A stretch of 64,000 bases of DNA from Thermococcus alcaliphilus (GCF_024054535.1 NZ_JAMXLV010000020.1:248001-312000), one strand, 5' to 3'; shown: positions 34,139-44,671, counted from the first letter of the stretch. A program made the numbers and translations. The notes: a model not told the origin generated them from the letters alone.

Positions 34139-34424
34139 AAAACTAAAAGAACTGGACATCCTGGAACTGATAGAAAAGAGCCTCACCAAAGCTGAGAAAA
34201 CTCTGCAGGCTGAGAGAGAGGCATTTCTCCTTGAGAAAAAAGCAAAGCTTGAAGAAAAGCTGAGGGAAATCGAGGATGAATTGGAAGACCTTAAGGCTTT
34301 CTATGAAAAGGCTTTGAAAGATAAAGAGCTGATGACAAGCGTTAGAGAAAAGCTGAGAAAGGAAAATGAAGAGCTCAAAAAAGAGCTGGAGGAGAGGAGG
34401 CGTGAAATTAATAATAAGACCTAA
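34101..34424 (+). CDS. Coiled-coil protein
   Basis: A 107-residue protein: a short N-terminal strand (IEIKVEGKRFRKL), a helix, and then a long charged coiled coil from about residue 30 to the end, rich in Glu, Lys, Arg and Leu at heptad positions. GAGATGAT lies just upstream of the ATG. It overlaps both neighbours. Possibly a partner for the next protein, which also carries coils (inference). Confidence 0.6.
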   Translation: MPIEIKVEGKRFRKLKELDILELIEKSLTKAEKTLQAEREAFLLEKKAKLEEKLREIEDELEDLKAFYEKALKDKELMTSVREKLRKENEELKKELEERRREINNKT

Positions 34425-34797
34425 ACGGGGGTTTGGAAGAATTGAAGTTGATCTCCCCGATGAACTCGCAGAGAAGATAAAAACGCTCAGCAAGCGCTAT
34501 GCTGTGAGTGAGAAAAAAGTCCTCGAGATAATACTCTCTGGAAGCTTTAAAGAGCCAAAAGGAGATGTCAAAAAACTAGAAAATGAAGTCAGGGAGCTTG
34601 AGAAAAAAGTGGGTGGACTTGAGAAGGAGTGGGCACCGTTAAGGTACAAAGCTTATGGAGTCAGTGAAGACAACAAGATTTTGGCTATTGAGCTTAACGC
34701 CCTTCTCGCAGAAAACTCCCAGTTAAAGCGCTTTTTAAGAAAGAAGGTAGAAAGAAACCTAGAGCTGAGAAAGCTCATTCAGTACTACCTCCGCTGA
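34402..34797 (+). CDS. Ribbon-helix-helix/coiled-coil protein
   Basis: From the GTG at 34402 (GGAG seven bases upstream) the product has 131 residues, VKLIIRPKRGFGRIEVDLPDELAEK; an ATG at 34366 would add 12 unconserved residues. The strand IEVDLPDEL followed by helices (AEKIKTLSKRYAVSEKKVLEIIL) resembles a ribbon-helix-helix DNA-binding fold, then a coiled coil (LENEVRELEKKVGGLE) and a C-terminal basic helix. It overlaps the convergent helicase gene by 23 bases. Function unknown. Confidence 0.6.
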   Translation: MKLIIRPKRGFGRIEVDLPDELAEKIKTLSKRYAVSEKKVLEIILSGSFKEPKGDVKKLENEVRELEKKVGGLEKEWAPLRYKAYGVSEDNKILAIELNALLAENSQLKRFLRKKVERNLELRKLIQYYLR

Positions 34798-37462
34798 GGA
34801 GTTTTTCCCAAACCCTTATGGCCTGCCATTTGTCAAGGAACTCGTTAAAAGTGCCGCACTTTGGCGAATAAACACACAACGGACAGCCGTCTTTGCACTC
34901 ACACTTCTTCATTTGTTCAAGACTCTTCTCCATGAGCTTTTCGGCGTTTTTATAGAGGATCTCTGCCAATCCAAAGCCACCTTCGTTTCCATCGTATATG
35001 AACACTATAGGCTTGCCCACAAAGGGAGGATTTGGAAAACTTTCATAACTGTATCCACCGAGCTCCCTGCTGTCCACATATGTGAAAATTGGGGCGATTT
35101 TAATCATGTTGTGCTCTATTGCATGAAGTCCGCTTCCGATTCCATCTTTACTGTCCACCATTTTCTTTACTGCAAAAGCAAGCTCTTCATCTTCAATCTT
35201 CGAATTCTTTAGGCTCTCTTTGATGTAGTTTCTTAGGTAGTGACTCGTTGCGCCCAAAAGTTCGGGGAAAAGAGACTTCCTATCCAAGCGCTCGTAAAGA
35301 CTAAAGGCAATATCTTCATAGCCCTTTTCCACAGCAATCCTAAAGAACTCTCTAAACTCCTCGTTTGCAATCTCCCTAATGCTCTCGGGAAATACAAGCC
35401 ATATTCCATCCGTTTCAAACTCCCACATTAAAGGCTCATCAAACTCAACCTTCGCAAACTTCTCCCAGTTAAGAATGCTCCACTCCTCATCAACCTCAGC
35501 ACTCTCTTTGAGCTCCAGCATTGGAGAGTAAAGCTCCCCTTTCAAAATTCCCTCTTCCTTGAGCTTCAACAGTTCTTGAAGATACTGAGGCGTATCTTTT
35601 CCTTTGACTGCAAATCCCCAATAGTGGTGCCTAACCCTCAGCCGGCCGATATAAATCTCTACTCCTTTGTACTCCTTTTTGTCATAGATTTTAAGAACCT
35701 CTACTTCTTCTCTCTTTGACGGGAACGTATCAACTTCCCAGAACTTGTTGAGTGGATAGGCGAAGATAAAGTGAAACTTTCCAAGACTGAGCTTGTCCCT
35801 TGTGATGTACAGCTCTCCCCTCGAGAAATACGCCATTCCCGGCAAGAGCGACCTGTAGTATTCAGGCTTATCTACTTCCTCTATTACATACCCCTTAAGC
35901 TTGAGCCAGTTTATAAATCGGATTAAGTCCCTTGCACTGGACTTTTCCAAAAGTTTGTACCTTATCCATGGTTCATCGAGCAGGAGGAAATAGCTCTCAT
36001 CACTTGCCGTTCTTATAGAGGAGTAGTTAAAAGCTGGCCTCAGGATGCGGATTTCCCTTTTACCCGTAATCGGATTATCGTAGAGCTTTGCTTTTTTCTC
36101 ATCCACGAGCTCCATGGCAAGCTCCTTCTCGAACTCGTTCAGTTCGTCCCAATCAAGAATCTTGAGCTCACTCAAGAGGTAGTGGAGATGCTTTTTCACA
36201 ACGAGTCGGTTTTTGAGGTTTATGGGCATGTACTCGATTATCCCTTTCTCAAGTTTTTCTACCAGCTCCTCAACGTGCTCCTTATAGTAATAGTCTAGGC
36301 CGTTTTTTCTTAAGATGATTGCATTTATGGCTTCCCTTTCCCGTTTTCTTCCTGCTCTTCCGAAGCGCTGGATAAGGGAGAACAGCCCATCAGGTGGTAT
36401 TCCATAGTTTACAACGGCATCTAGGTCGCCTATATCAATTCCAAGCTCCAGAGCGTTTGTCGTCAAAAGCACGAGAAGTTTTCCCTCCTTAAAGTCCCTC
36501 TCGATTTCCCAGCGGATATTCTTTGGAAGGGTGCCCTTGTAAGTAGTGGTTTTGTAAACCGCTGGAGACGTCAAAAGAAACCTCATGAGCTTTTCAGTCC
36601 CTTTTCTTGAATCAAAGAAAACAAGGGTTTTAATGCCTTCCTCAGCCAGCTTTTCGACGATTGCCCTTAAAAGCTGCATCTCATTAAGCCTTCTTGGTTC
36701 GAACATCACGAGGTATCGTTTTGGAAAGGGGTTTGCAGGCTTTGTGATAGCTTCAAAGGGCTTTCCAAAAAAGGTTTCCGCAAACTCTTTTGGATTCCTA
36801 AGTGTTGCTGAGAGGGCTATTATTTGTGGTCTCCTCCCGTATCTCTCCAGCGCCTTGAGAAGCCTTTTAAAAACGTAAGCAGCGTTAGTTCCAAAAACAC
36901 CTCTGTAAATATGAAGTTCATCAACTACGAGGTACCTCACATTCCTTAAAAGCCACTCGTAATCTTTTCTGTTCCTTAGAATGTTATAGTGCAGCATATC
37001 CGGAGTCGTGAAAACAACCCTCGGCTTTTCTTTAATGAGTTTTCTCCTCTCGCTCCACTCAACATCGCCCGTTAGAATTCTTGCACTAACCATCTTTCCT
37101 GTAAGCTGGAAAAAGTGGAAGTTCTCAATGCTGAACTTTTCGTATTGGTTGTTTATTAATGCCCTCGTTGGATAAACGAGCAGATACGTGTCTTGAGGAT
37201 TTGAAAGATAATTGTCAAATATAGCCAGTCTGAAAATTTCGCTTTTGCCGGAGGCGGTTGGGGTTGTCACCACTATGTTCTCTCCAGAATAGAGGGCTTT
37301 CAAGGCATCAACCTGATGCTTATAGAGCTTAAAGCCCATTTCTTCAACTAGCTTGTTCACTTCAGGGTTTTTAAACTCAAAAGAGCCGTATTTACCCCAC
37401 TTAGGCTTAAACTCTTTAAGGGCTACAATCTCACTTTTTAATCCCTCAAAGATGCTCAGCAT
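34775..37462 (-). CDS. MrfA/Hrq1-like DEAH-family helicase with C-terminal zinc cluster
   Basis: An 895-residue SF2 helicase. Walker A is VVTTPTASGKSEIFRLA near 61; DELH box in LVVDELHIYRGVFG near 177; motif III in IIALSATLRNPKEFAETFFGKP; motif VI in SLIQRFGRAGRKRE near 363. The C-terminal region has DUF1998 features: GIGSGLHAIEHNMIKIAP near 745 and a cysteine group CECKDGCPLCVYSPKCG near 860, which binds zinc in MrfA and Hrq1. Bacterial MrfA acts in mitomycin-lesion repair. Genome context here includes an AlkA-like glycosylase. Start ATG 37462. No frameshift. Confidence 0.9.
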   Translation of the reverse strand: MLSIFEGLKSEIVALKEFKPKWGKYGSFEFKNPEVNKLVEEMGFKLYKHQVDALKALYSGENIVVTTPTASGKSEIFRLAIFDNYLSNPQDTYLLVYPTRALINNQYEKFSIENFHFFQLTGKMVSARILTGDVEWSERRKLIKEKPRVVFTTPDMLHYNILRNRKDYEWLLRNVRYLVVDELHIYRGVFGTNAAYVFKRLLKALERYGRRPQIIALSATLRNPKEFAETFFGKPFEAITKPANPFPKRYLVMFEPRRLNEMQLLRAIVEKLAEEGIKTLVFFDSRKGTEKLMRFLLTSPAVYKTTTYKGTLPKNIRWEIERDFKEGKLLVLLTTNALELGIDIGDLDAVVNYGIPPDGLFSLIQRFGRAGRKREREAINAIILRKNGLDYYYKEHVEELVEKLEKGIIEYMPINLKNRLVVKKHLHYLLSELKILDWDELNEFEKELAMELVDEKKAKLYDNPITGKREIRILRPAFNYSSIRTASDESYFLLLDEPWIRYKLLEKSSARDLIRFINWLKLKGYVIEEVDKPEYYRSLLPGMAYFSRGELYITRDKLSLGKFHFIFAYPLNKFWEVDTFPSKREEVEVLKIYDKKEYKGVEIYIGRLRVRHHYWGFAVKGKDTPQYLQELLKLKEEGILKGELYSPMLELKESAEVDEEWSILNWEKFAKVEFDEPLMWEFETDGIWLVFPESIREIANEEFREFFRIAVEKGYEDIAFSLYERLDRKSLFPELLGATSHYLRNYIKESLKNSKIEDEELAFAVKKMVDSKDGIGSGLHAIEHNMIKIAPIFTYVDSRELGGYSYESFPNPPFVGKPIVFIYDGNEGGFGLAEILYKNAEKLMEKSLEQMKKCECKDGCPLCVYSPKCGTFNEFLDKWQAIRVWEKLLSGGSTE

Positions 37463-37591
37463 GACAAGAATAATTTTGCTTTTTGGTTAAAGTACTTTTT
37501 GCCGAGATTGAAAAACTTGAGATATCTAGAATCAAAACTGTCACCACTAAGTGATATTTAAAATTTAAAAACAAAAAAGGATCTGCTGTTG

Positions 37592-38782
37592 TTAACCCCA
37601 CTCCAAGAATATTTCGTAATAGTTTCTGCTACTCTTGTCTAGATATGCATAGTAAAGAACATCATGGCTTCCCCAATTATTAATTTTGACTTCATAATGT
37701 GGCCTGTAGTTGGATTTACTCTCTCTGTATGTTTCAACGTTCCCTGTAAAGCACACTTGTACTCCTTCACCACCGCATACTGAAAGAGAAGTACTGAAGT
37801 AAACCCCTCCATTGTCTGTTGGTGCGTCAAAGCTTATAGCGAACTCATTTGCACCCTCCCATTTATATCTTGTCTCTCTCTCAAGGTTTGAGGGTATTCC
37901 TCCGCTGTAAGAGCCCGTAACTGTAGAGTGAAAGTTTTTTATTCTCACAGGGATTAAGGACCAAATGTCCCTGCACCACAGGGAGGTGCATATTTCGTTT
38001 TCAGTTATCTGGTAAAGAACATCAGAAGTCACCAGCCTAACATCACCATTGGAAGCAGTGTAAGTTATCCACACGTCTTTGTCTTGAACCAAGGTGGGGC
38101 CATTACTCAACCAACCGTTTGGATCCGGCGTTCCACCCCATGTTTCCTGAGAAAAGCTCTCGTAGGTTACTGCATCGTTTCTTTCAATGACCCACTTAAC
38201 ATCTACTCCTGGAATACTTCTTATTATGGCTGTTTTTATTCCATTCATCCTGACCGTGCCATGGTCTGTGACCGAAGCAGTCTGAACGTAATTTCCTTTT
38301 TTGGCAGGTTCATAATGAAGGGGAATCTCTGCAGAGATTCTTGCCAAGGGTTTTTTAGGCTCGAAACTTATCACTCGTGCACCCCAATAATTTTCATCTG
38401 CAACTATTACTAAGAGAGAAACTGGTCTGAACCTCGTCTTAAGGACGCTCTCACTTTTTCCATTCTCTTGCACATTCTCCACATATGTATCAATGGGTAT
38501 TCTCTCTATTTTTACAGTTGGTGAGAGAAGAGGACCTGAGTACAAAGTCCTTGGATGCTCTTTGCTATAGTCCTGAACTATTACAACCGGATTATGGAGA
38601 CTTTTATTAACTTTTATCTCAATGCTTGCAAGCCCTACAGGCTTTCCTTGAAGCCAGTCTAAGTATACGCTGTAAAGAACATCAGAGTTCTCTGGAGAGA
38701 CTCCCTGAGCTATAGGAATCCCTACAAACACCACCAAAACAATAACTAATGCAGTTACTACAACCTTGCTCTTCCTTTCCAT
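37592..38782 (-). CDS. Secreted protein of unknown function
   Basis: A 396-residue protein with a signal peptide (VVVTALVIVLVVFVGIPIAQG, cleavage about residue 27) and no other membrane span. The mature part is beta-rich, with Trp and Tyr clusters (WLQGKPVGLASIEIKVNK; YVENVQENGK; SLWCRDIWSLIPVRI) and four Cys, likely two disulfides (one pair at CTSLWC, the other at VCGGEGVQVCF). GGAGGAGG precedes the ATG. Perhaps a surface or extracellular binding protein; family not recognised. Confidence 0.65.
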   Translation of the reverse strand: MERKSKVVVTALVIVLVVFVGIPIAQGVSPENSDVLYSVYLDWLQGKPVGLASIEIKVNKSLHNPVVIVQDYSKEHPRTLYSGPLLSPTVKIERIPIDTYVENVQENGKSESVLKTRFRPVSLLVIVADENYWGARVISFEPKKPLARISAEIPLHYEPAKKGNYVQTASVTDHGTVRMNGIKTAIIRSIPGVDVKWVIERNDAVTYESFSQETWGGTPDPNGWLSNGPTLVQDKDVWITYTASNGDVRLVTSDVLYQITENEICTSLWCRDIWSLIPVRIKNFHSTVTGSYSGGIPSNLERETRYKWEGANEFAISFDAPTDNGGVYFSTSLSVCGGEGVQVCFTGNVETYRESKSNYRPHYEVKINNWGSHDVLYYAYLDKSSRNYYEIFLEWG

Positions 38783-39186
38783 CTACTCCTCCTCCAGATG
38801 AGATATTGCGATAATATTATATCTAAAAGTAGTATAAAAACATTTTGACATAGTTAAACCATACTAACGATCTCAGATGATTAATATTAAAAATAATGGT
38901 GGTTGATAGGTCAACATAATTTAAATACTAAAAATCCTTAAATCCTTCCTTAATAGCTATATCACAATAGCCTTCTTTGGAAGTTCACTGCCAGGTATTT
39001 CACGTATTCTCTCTGAACTTCAGGTTTCCTCTCATTTTTCCAAAACCTTCTCAAACCCTCAAAGCCAAACATCACTACATCACACTACAGGGAAATACTG
39101 GTCAAAAATGGCCAACTCCAGCAAATAGAGGCCAATTCTTCAACAACTTTTTAAAGGCATTCCAGAAATGGTAACCGGTGAGGCTT
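38783..39186. other. Intergenic stretch before ABCE1
   Basis: AT-rich, about 400 bases, no supported gene. On the minus strand, 38962-39072 can be read as a 36-codon frame with coding-like charge pattern (FGFEGLRRFWKNERK), without ribosome binding site; it may be debris of an older gene. The promoter of ABCE1 should lie near its right end, where an AACTTTTTAAAGG stretch (about 39139-39151) resembles a TATA. Confidence 0.4.
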
Positions 39187-40962
39187 ATGAGGATCGCGGT
39201 CATCGATTACGACAAGTGTAATCCCGACAAGTGCGGTCATTTCCTGTGTGAGAGGGTATGTCCAGTAAATAGAATGGGTGGAGAAGCTATAATCATCGAC
39301 GAAGACAACTATAAGCCCATTATTCAAGAGGCAAGCTGTACTGGGTGTGGGATATGCGTCCACAAATGTCCCTTCAATGCTATAACGATAGTTAACCTCC
39401 CAGAGGAGCTGGAAGAAGGGTGTGTACACAGATACGGAGTTAACGGCTTTGCCCTCTACAGATTACCAGTGCTCAAGGAAGGCATGGTAGTTGGTATCTT
39501 GGGCCCAAACGGTACCGGTAAGACCACTGCTGTTAGAATACTCTCTGGAGAAATTATCCCTAACCTCTGCGGTTCCAACGACAGCTGGGACAATGTCATA
39601 AGGATGTTCAGGGGAAATGAGCTCCAGAACTACTTTGAAAAGCTCAAAGAGGGCAACATAAAGAAGGTAGTTAAACCCCAGTACGTTGACTTAATCCCCA
39701 AGGTCGTTAAAGGGAAGGTAAGAGACCTCCTTCAGAAAGCAGATGAAAAGGGTATTCTGGAGAAGCTCGTCGAGGAGCTTGAGCTTTCAAATATCCTAGA
39801 CAGGGAAATTCAACATTTGAGCGGTGGTGAATTGCAAAGGGTTGCGATAGCGGCAGCCATGGCAAGGGATGCAGATTTCTACTTCTTTGACGAGCCGTCT
39901 TCATATCTTGACATAAGGCAGAGGCTTAAAGTTGCAAGAGCAATTAGAAAACTTGCAGAAGAAGGGAAATCCGTTATGGTCGTTGAGCACGATTTAGCGG
40001 TTCTTGACTATTTGAGCGACATCATTCACATAGTCTATGGTAAGCCCGGAGCATATGGTATCTTTTCAATGCCCAAAGGAACCAGAGTCGGTATAAACGC
40101 CTTCTTGGAGGGCTATCTCCCCGAGGAAAACGTAAGGTTCAGGCCTTACCAAATAAGGTTCACAAAGCTCAGCGAGAGGCACAGTCAAGCTGGAGATATT
40201 CTTGTAGAGTATCCAAGACTAGTTAAAGACTATGGAAGCTTTAGGCTCGAAGCAGAGGGGGGAGAGCTGTACAAGGGAGAAGTTGTGAGCATAGTGGGGC
40301 CTAACGGTATAGGTAAGACAACTTTCGTAAAAATGCTGGCTGGAGTTGAAGAACCAACGGAAGGGAAAGTAGAATGGGAGCTCAAAGTGAGTTACAAGCC
40401 CCAGTATATAAAAGCCGACTACGAAGGGACAGTTTATGAGCTCTTAAGTAAAATCGATGCTACAAAGCTCATGAGCAACTTCTACAAAACCGAGCTTCTC
40501 AATCCTCTGGGAATTCCAGAGCTCTACGATAGAACCGTAAACGACCTAAGTGGTGGTGAATTGCAAAGGGTAGCAATAGCTGCCTGCCTGTTAAGGGATG
40601 CCGATTTATACCTTCTCGACGAGCCCTCCGCTTATCTCGACGTCGAGCAGAGGTTGGCGGTTTCAAGGGCTATAAGGCATTTAATGGAAAAGAACGAGAA
40701 AACCGCACTTGTAGTTGAGCACGATGTGCTGATGATAGATTACATAAGCGACCGCATAATGGTATTTGAAGGCGAGCCAGGCAAACACGGTAGGGCTCTA
40801 CCTCCAATGGGTATGAGAGAAGGAATGAACAGGTTTTTAGCAAACGTGGGCATAACCTTCAGGAGAGACCCAGACACTGGAAGGCCGAGGGCAAATAAAG
40901 AGGGAAGCGTCAAGGACAGAGAACAGAAGGAGATAGGGGAGTACTACTACGTGAGTGAATAG
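39187..40962 (+). CDS. ABCE1/Rli1 ribosome-recycling ATPase
   Basis: A 591-residue protein starting MRIAVIDYDKCNPDKCGHFLC (ATG at 39187 with GGTGAGG upstream; an in-frame GTG at 39178 is less likely). Two [4Fe-4S] sites in the first 75 residues (CNPDKCGHFLCERVCPVNR; CTGCGICVHKCPFNA) precede two ATPase domains: GPNGTGKTT near 103 with LSGGELQRVAIAAAMARDAD, and GPNGIGKTT near 375 with LSGGELQRVAIAACLLRDAD. It splits post-termination ribosomes. Full length and standard. Confidence 0.97.
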   Translation: MRIAVIDYDKCNPDKCGHFLCERVCPVNRMGGEAIIIDEDNYKPIIQEASCTGCGICVHKCPFNAITIVNLPEELEEGCVHRYGVNGFALYRLPVLKEGMVVGILGPNGTGKTTAVRILSGEIIPNLCGSNDSWDNVIRMFRGNELQNYFEKLKEGNIKKVVKPQYVDLIPKVVKGKVRDLLQKADEKGILEKLVEELELSNILDREIQHLSGGELQRVAIAAAMARDADFYFFDEPSSYLDIRQRLKVARAIRKLAEEGKSVMVVEHDLAVLDYLSDIIHIVYGKPGAYGIFSMPKGTRVGINAFLEGYLPEENVRFRPYQIRFTKLSERHSQAGDILVEYPRLVKDYGSFRLEAEGGELYKGEVVSIVGPNGIGKTTFVKMLAGVEEPTEGKVEWELKVSYKPQYIKADYEGTVYELLSKIDATKLMSNFYKTELLNPLGIPELYDRTVNDLSGGELQRVAIAACLLRDADLYLLDEPSAYLDVEQRLAVSRAIRHLMEKNEKTALVVEHDVLMIDYISDRIMVFEGEPGKHGRALPPMGMREGMNRFLANVGITFRRDPDTGRPRANKEGSVKDREQKEIGEYYYVSE

Positions 40963-41445
40963 CCGAAGATTCTTTGTATCACGTTTAGCTTTTCCTTTTT
41001 TGGATTTTCTTTCTTCTGGTGGGTCAGTTTTGATGTTAAGGCTCTAAGGTTGCTCTGGAAGTCTTTAGTAACCATAAGTTACTATCAAACAAAGAGTTAT
41101 GGTATTTTGAGGTTTTTGTAACGAAATTTTTTCGGAATTTTGAGCGGAGGCTTATCAGGACTTCTTTGATATTCTCTCCTCGTGGAAATTTAACCTTCTT
41201 GGATTTAATGCTTTTTTATGGACTTGTTTTTGGTTTAGGCTTTTGTTTTGTCTCTGGAAGTCTCATGAACATTTTCGTGCATGCGGGAAAAGAAGTAAGT
41301 TCAGACGAGTGAGTGCTTCGAAATCTTTCCTGAAGGCTCGAATCCGAGCTTTTTGAGGGGAGTTTTATTGACCCTTTGAGGAAAAGCTTATAAATTTCAA
41401 GCTCTCTAATTACTTTGTAAGGGATTTAAAGGAAAATTCGCCCCT
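40963..41445 (+). promoter_or_regulatory. CRISPR leader
   Basis: A 483-base AT-rich region without a supported gene between ABCE1 and the array. GCTTATAAATTT (about 41386-41397) with a purine-rich GAGGAAAA before it is a TATA/BRE, predicting transcription from about 41420, just before the first repeat at 41446. An inverted repeat, ACCATAA/TTATGGT (41071-41077 and 41097-41103), lies further upstream. The leader is on this side because the degenerate repeats are at the other end. Confidence 0.7.
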
Positions 41446-44426
41446 GTTCCAATAAGACTTTAGAAGAATTGAAAGAACTGCTCAAAGTCACTTTTGAAGT
41501 CAAATCGTCCACTACGAGTTCCAATAAGACTTTAGAAGAATTGAAAGGATTGTATGTTGATTCAACAGGTAGTTGTTCAACAGGTAGGTTCCAATAAGAC
41601 TTTAGAAGAATTGAAAGCGGCAAAGAGGAGGTGCGTGGGGTAAGCGTTAAACCGCGTTCCAATAAGACTTTAGAAGAATTGAAAGTATGCAGGCATGAGA
41701 AATACATTTAAAGTATCTATATATATTATAAATGTTCCAATAAGACTTTAGAAGAATTGAAAGTCAAACTCATAATAAATAACCTTCCTGTCAATGTATG
41801 TTCCAATAAGACTTTAGAAGAATTGAAAGTAATGTTTTTCAACGTCACATCCCCTTGTTCTGCCGGCGTTCCAATAAGACTTTAGAAGAATTGAAAGACA
41901 TTATCATTTATTAAGTATGAGTAGAACGCATCAAGTTCCAATAAGACTTTAGAAGAATTGAAAGTTAACAGCGGGTCGAGCGCCCGGTGCACTATCTCGA
42001 GTTCCAATAAGACTTTAGAAGAATTGAAAGTCAAGGTTCGCTATGGTAGGATACTCAGGAGCAGGGTTTGAAGTTCCAATAAGACTTTAGAAGAATTGAA
42101 AGCTAACACCTTGGCGAAATGCGGGCTTGTGTGGTAGGCCCCGTTCCAATAAGACTTTAGAAGAATTGAAAGTTAGCGCTGTCGTGAGCATTTTTATCGT
42201 TGCGTTTGAGTTCCAATAAGACTTTAGAAGAATTGAAAGTTTTCACTTTGGTGCTCATCATATATAAAGTTTACTGTGTTCCAATAAGACTTTAGAAGAA
42301 TTGAAAGCTCGATTTGGCTTTGATGATGAGAATGAAGGTTGAAAAGAGTTCCAATAAGACTTTAGAAGAATTGAAAGCACGCTCTCATCACTCGCAGATA
42401 CGATTAGCGTTTTCCTGTTCCAATAAGACTTTAGAAGAATTGAAAGTTTGATAGGAAGAAGGGTACTAACGCCGCACCGGCCACAGTTCCAATAAGACTT
42501 TAGAAGAATTGAAAGTGAACGGGCGGTGGCAGTGTACTTTGGGCTCAATACAGTTCCAATAAGACTTTAGAAGAATTGAAAGAAGCCTGAACTCATCAAT
42601 GAGAGTTGCTGCATTGTTCGGTTCCAATAAGACTTTAGAAGAATTGAAAGTGCTTCCTTTGGGCCCACCTTGCGCTGTTTATTTCCCTGTTCCAATAAGA
42701 CTTTAGAAGAATTGAAAGCCGTAAGCTTTTTGTGTTCTCACAATGAAATACCAATTGTTCCAATAAGACTTTAGAAGAATTGAAAGCGCATGATTGTTCA
42801 AGCTCGGTGAATCGGGCACCTCTGTTCCAATAAGACTTTAGAAGAATTGAAAGTCATCAACGTTTACGATGCAAACTCAAGCACGCTCATCCCGGTTCCA
42901 ATAAGACTTTAGAAGAATTGAAAGGCTGAAGAGGAAGATCATCGAGCTGATGCCGCCTGCGCGTTCCAATAAGACTTTAGAAGAATTGAAAGTCGGTTCT
43001 CAGCCTGCGTTTTACGGACTCCTGAGCCCTCAGGTTCCAATAAGACTTTAGAAGAATTGAAAGAACGCCACATGCTCACCTCCTTCACTCTAATGATATG
43101 TCAGGTTCCAATAAGACTTTAGAAGAATTGAAAGTGTTCAAACAATTCTCTTACTTTTTTAGCCAGTTCCAGTTCCAATAAGACTTTAGAAGAATTGAAA
43201 GGATGACTTCTTTCGCTTCCAGCACCCGCGCCTTGTGCTCGTTCCAATAAGACTTTAGAAGAATTGAAAGCGATTGTGCTCGTATTCTGCAACTCTCAAA
43301 GCGTGTCTCAAGTTCCAATAAGACTTTAGAAGAATTGAAAGTCGAGAAACTAAAGGAGCGCTACGGGCTCGATGATTGGGCCGTTCCAATAAGACTTTAG
43401 AAGAATTGAAAGTATGGTCTGAAGGAGTGTCCTAACAGTCTTATCGAGAGTTCCAATAAGACTTTAGAAGAATTGAAAGCGATGCGGACATGAACACGCT
43501 GAATACGACTTCCCTGTTCCAATAAGACTTTAGAAGAATTGAAAGGAACTCCTCTTTAGCCCGGTTGTACTCCACCCATAAGTTCCAATAAGACTTTAGA
43601 AGAATTGAAAGTGATCAGCTCTGGAACCACCTTTCCCAAGAAGTGCCTTCGTTCCAATAAGACTTTAGAAGAATTGAAAGGCCGCAGACCACGCACCTGC
43701 CCTTTCTGTCGCCCGGCGTGTTCCAATAAGACTTTAGAAGAATTGAAAGAGCGCTATGGATTTTTAACTCATGTTAAACATTATTTAGGTTCCAATAAGA
43801 CTTTAGAAGAATTGAAAGCATATTTTCATTATCACTTCTTGCAGAAGTGAGAGCAGGTTCCAATAAGACTTTAGAAGAATTGAAAGTACTGGCTTGAATC
43901 CCTGCACGCCCTCGACAGTCACGGTTCCAATAAGACTTTAGAAGAATTGAAAGAATTCGACAAGTTCGGTAGTGAGAACGTTGACAAGTTCCGTTCCAAT
44001 AAGACTTTAGAAGAATTGAAAGTACCAATCAAACCGACCAGCGCACCCGTGAGAATGTCTTGTTCCAATAAGACTTTAGAAGAATTGAAAGCGATCTCCT
44101 TGACGAATGAGACGGCCTTTTGATCTCTGTTCCAATAAGACTTTAGAAGAATTGAAAGTCGACAGTTAAGTTTGCTATTAATGTTCCCGTTTCCATGTTC
44201 CAATAAGACTTTAGAAGAATTGAAAGGAAAATATTCTCAATGCTCTCGATCACAGTTAAAAACATTCCAATAAGACTTTAGAAGAATTGAAAGCGCTCCT
44301 TATAGGGTATATATCGAAGGTTTCAACAATGGTTCCAATAAGACTTTAAAAGAATTGAAAGTCGGTGAGTTTTGGAGCGGAAGAATACGGCTTAGTCGAG
44401 TTCCAATAAGACTTTAAAAGAATTGA
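41446..44426 (+). CRISPR. CRISPR array, 44 repeats
   Basis: I counted 44 copies of a 30-base repeat beginning GTTCCAATAAG and ending AATTGAAAG, with 43 spacers of 36 to 48 bases, mostly 37-41. The last 8 bases (ATTGAAAG) are the Cas6-type 5' tag known from Pyrococcus. Copies 1-41 appear identical. Copy 42 (44264) has A for the first G, copy 43 (44332) has AAAAG for GAAG in the centre, and copy 44 (44400) has the same change and is cut after 27 bases. That fixes the distal, old end at the right. The spacer after copy 4 is unusually long, 48 bases, and AT-rich. No cas gene is in the window, so effector proteins act from elsewhere. Confidence 0.98.
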
Positions 44427-44655
44427 GCGTGAGCCTTTCTCCCCTGTTTCTACTCTTATTGTAGAAGACATGGCTTCTTCTCCATAATGGTTATGTTAAA
44501 TTGTCTGTTAACTTGAGAGCTCATTTGCAAAAACATCACAAAGAGAATCAGGAATTGGAAAAATCGAAGAGCTAACATTAATGTATACCCTAGCATTATA
44601 TGTACACATATGTTCAGAAAAGCTTATATATGAAGTTGGTTGTTAATTTACTGAA
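44427..44655 (+). promoter_or_regulatory. Upstream region and TATA of the sugar operon
   Basis: No gene between the array and the operon. CTTATATAT (44623-44631) is the TATA, predicting transcription from about 44655. Further upstream is an inverted repeat ATATGT-AC-ACATAT (about 44599-44612) that could bind a second regulator. Nothing else recognised. Confidence 0.5.
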
Positions 44656-44671
44656 AGTACTATATACTACT
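44656..44671. promoter_or_regulatory. Probable TrmB operator of the mal-type operon
   Basis: AGTACTATATACTACT is a near-palindrome (AGTA-n-TATATA-n-TACT) placed about 25-40 bases after the TATA, over the expected transcription start. TrmB in Thermococcus litoralis binds a palindrome at the same place in its trehalose/maltose operon to repress transcription when no sugar is bound. The regulator at 49854 is in the same operon. Binding here is inferred. Confidence 0.5.

Noticed and set aside
41426-44203. Several open frames across the CRISPR array
   Set aside because: They are repeat-derived (SILLKSYWN and SNKTLEELK repeats) and not genes.
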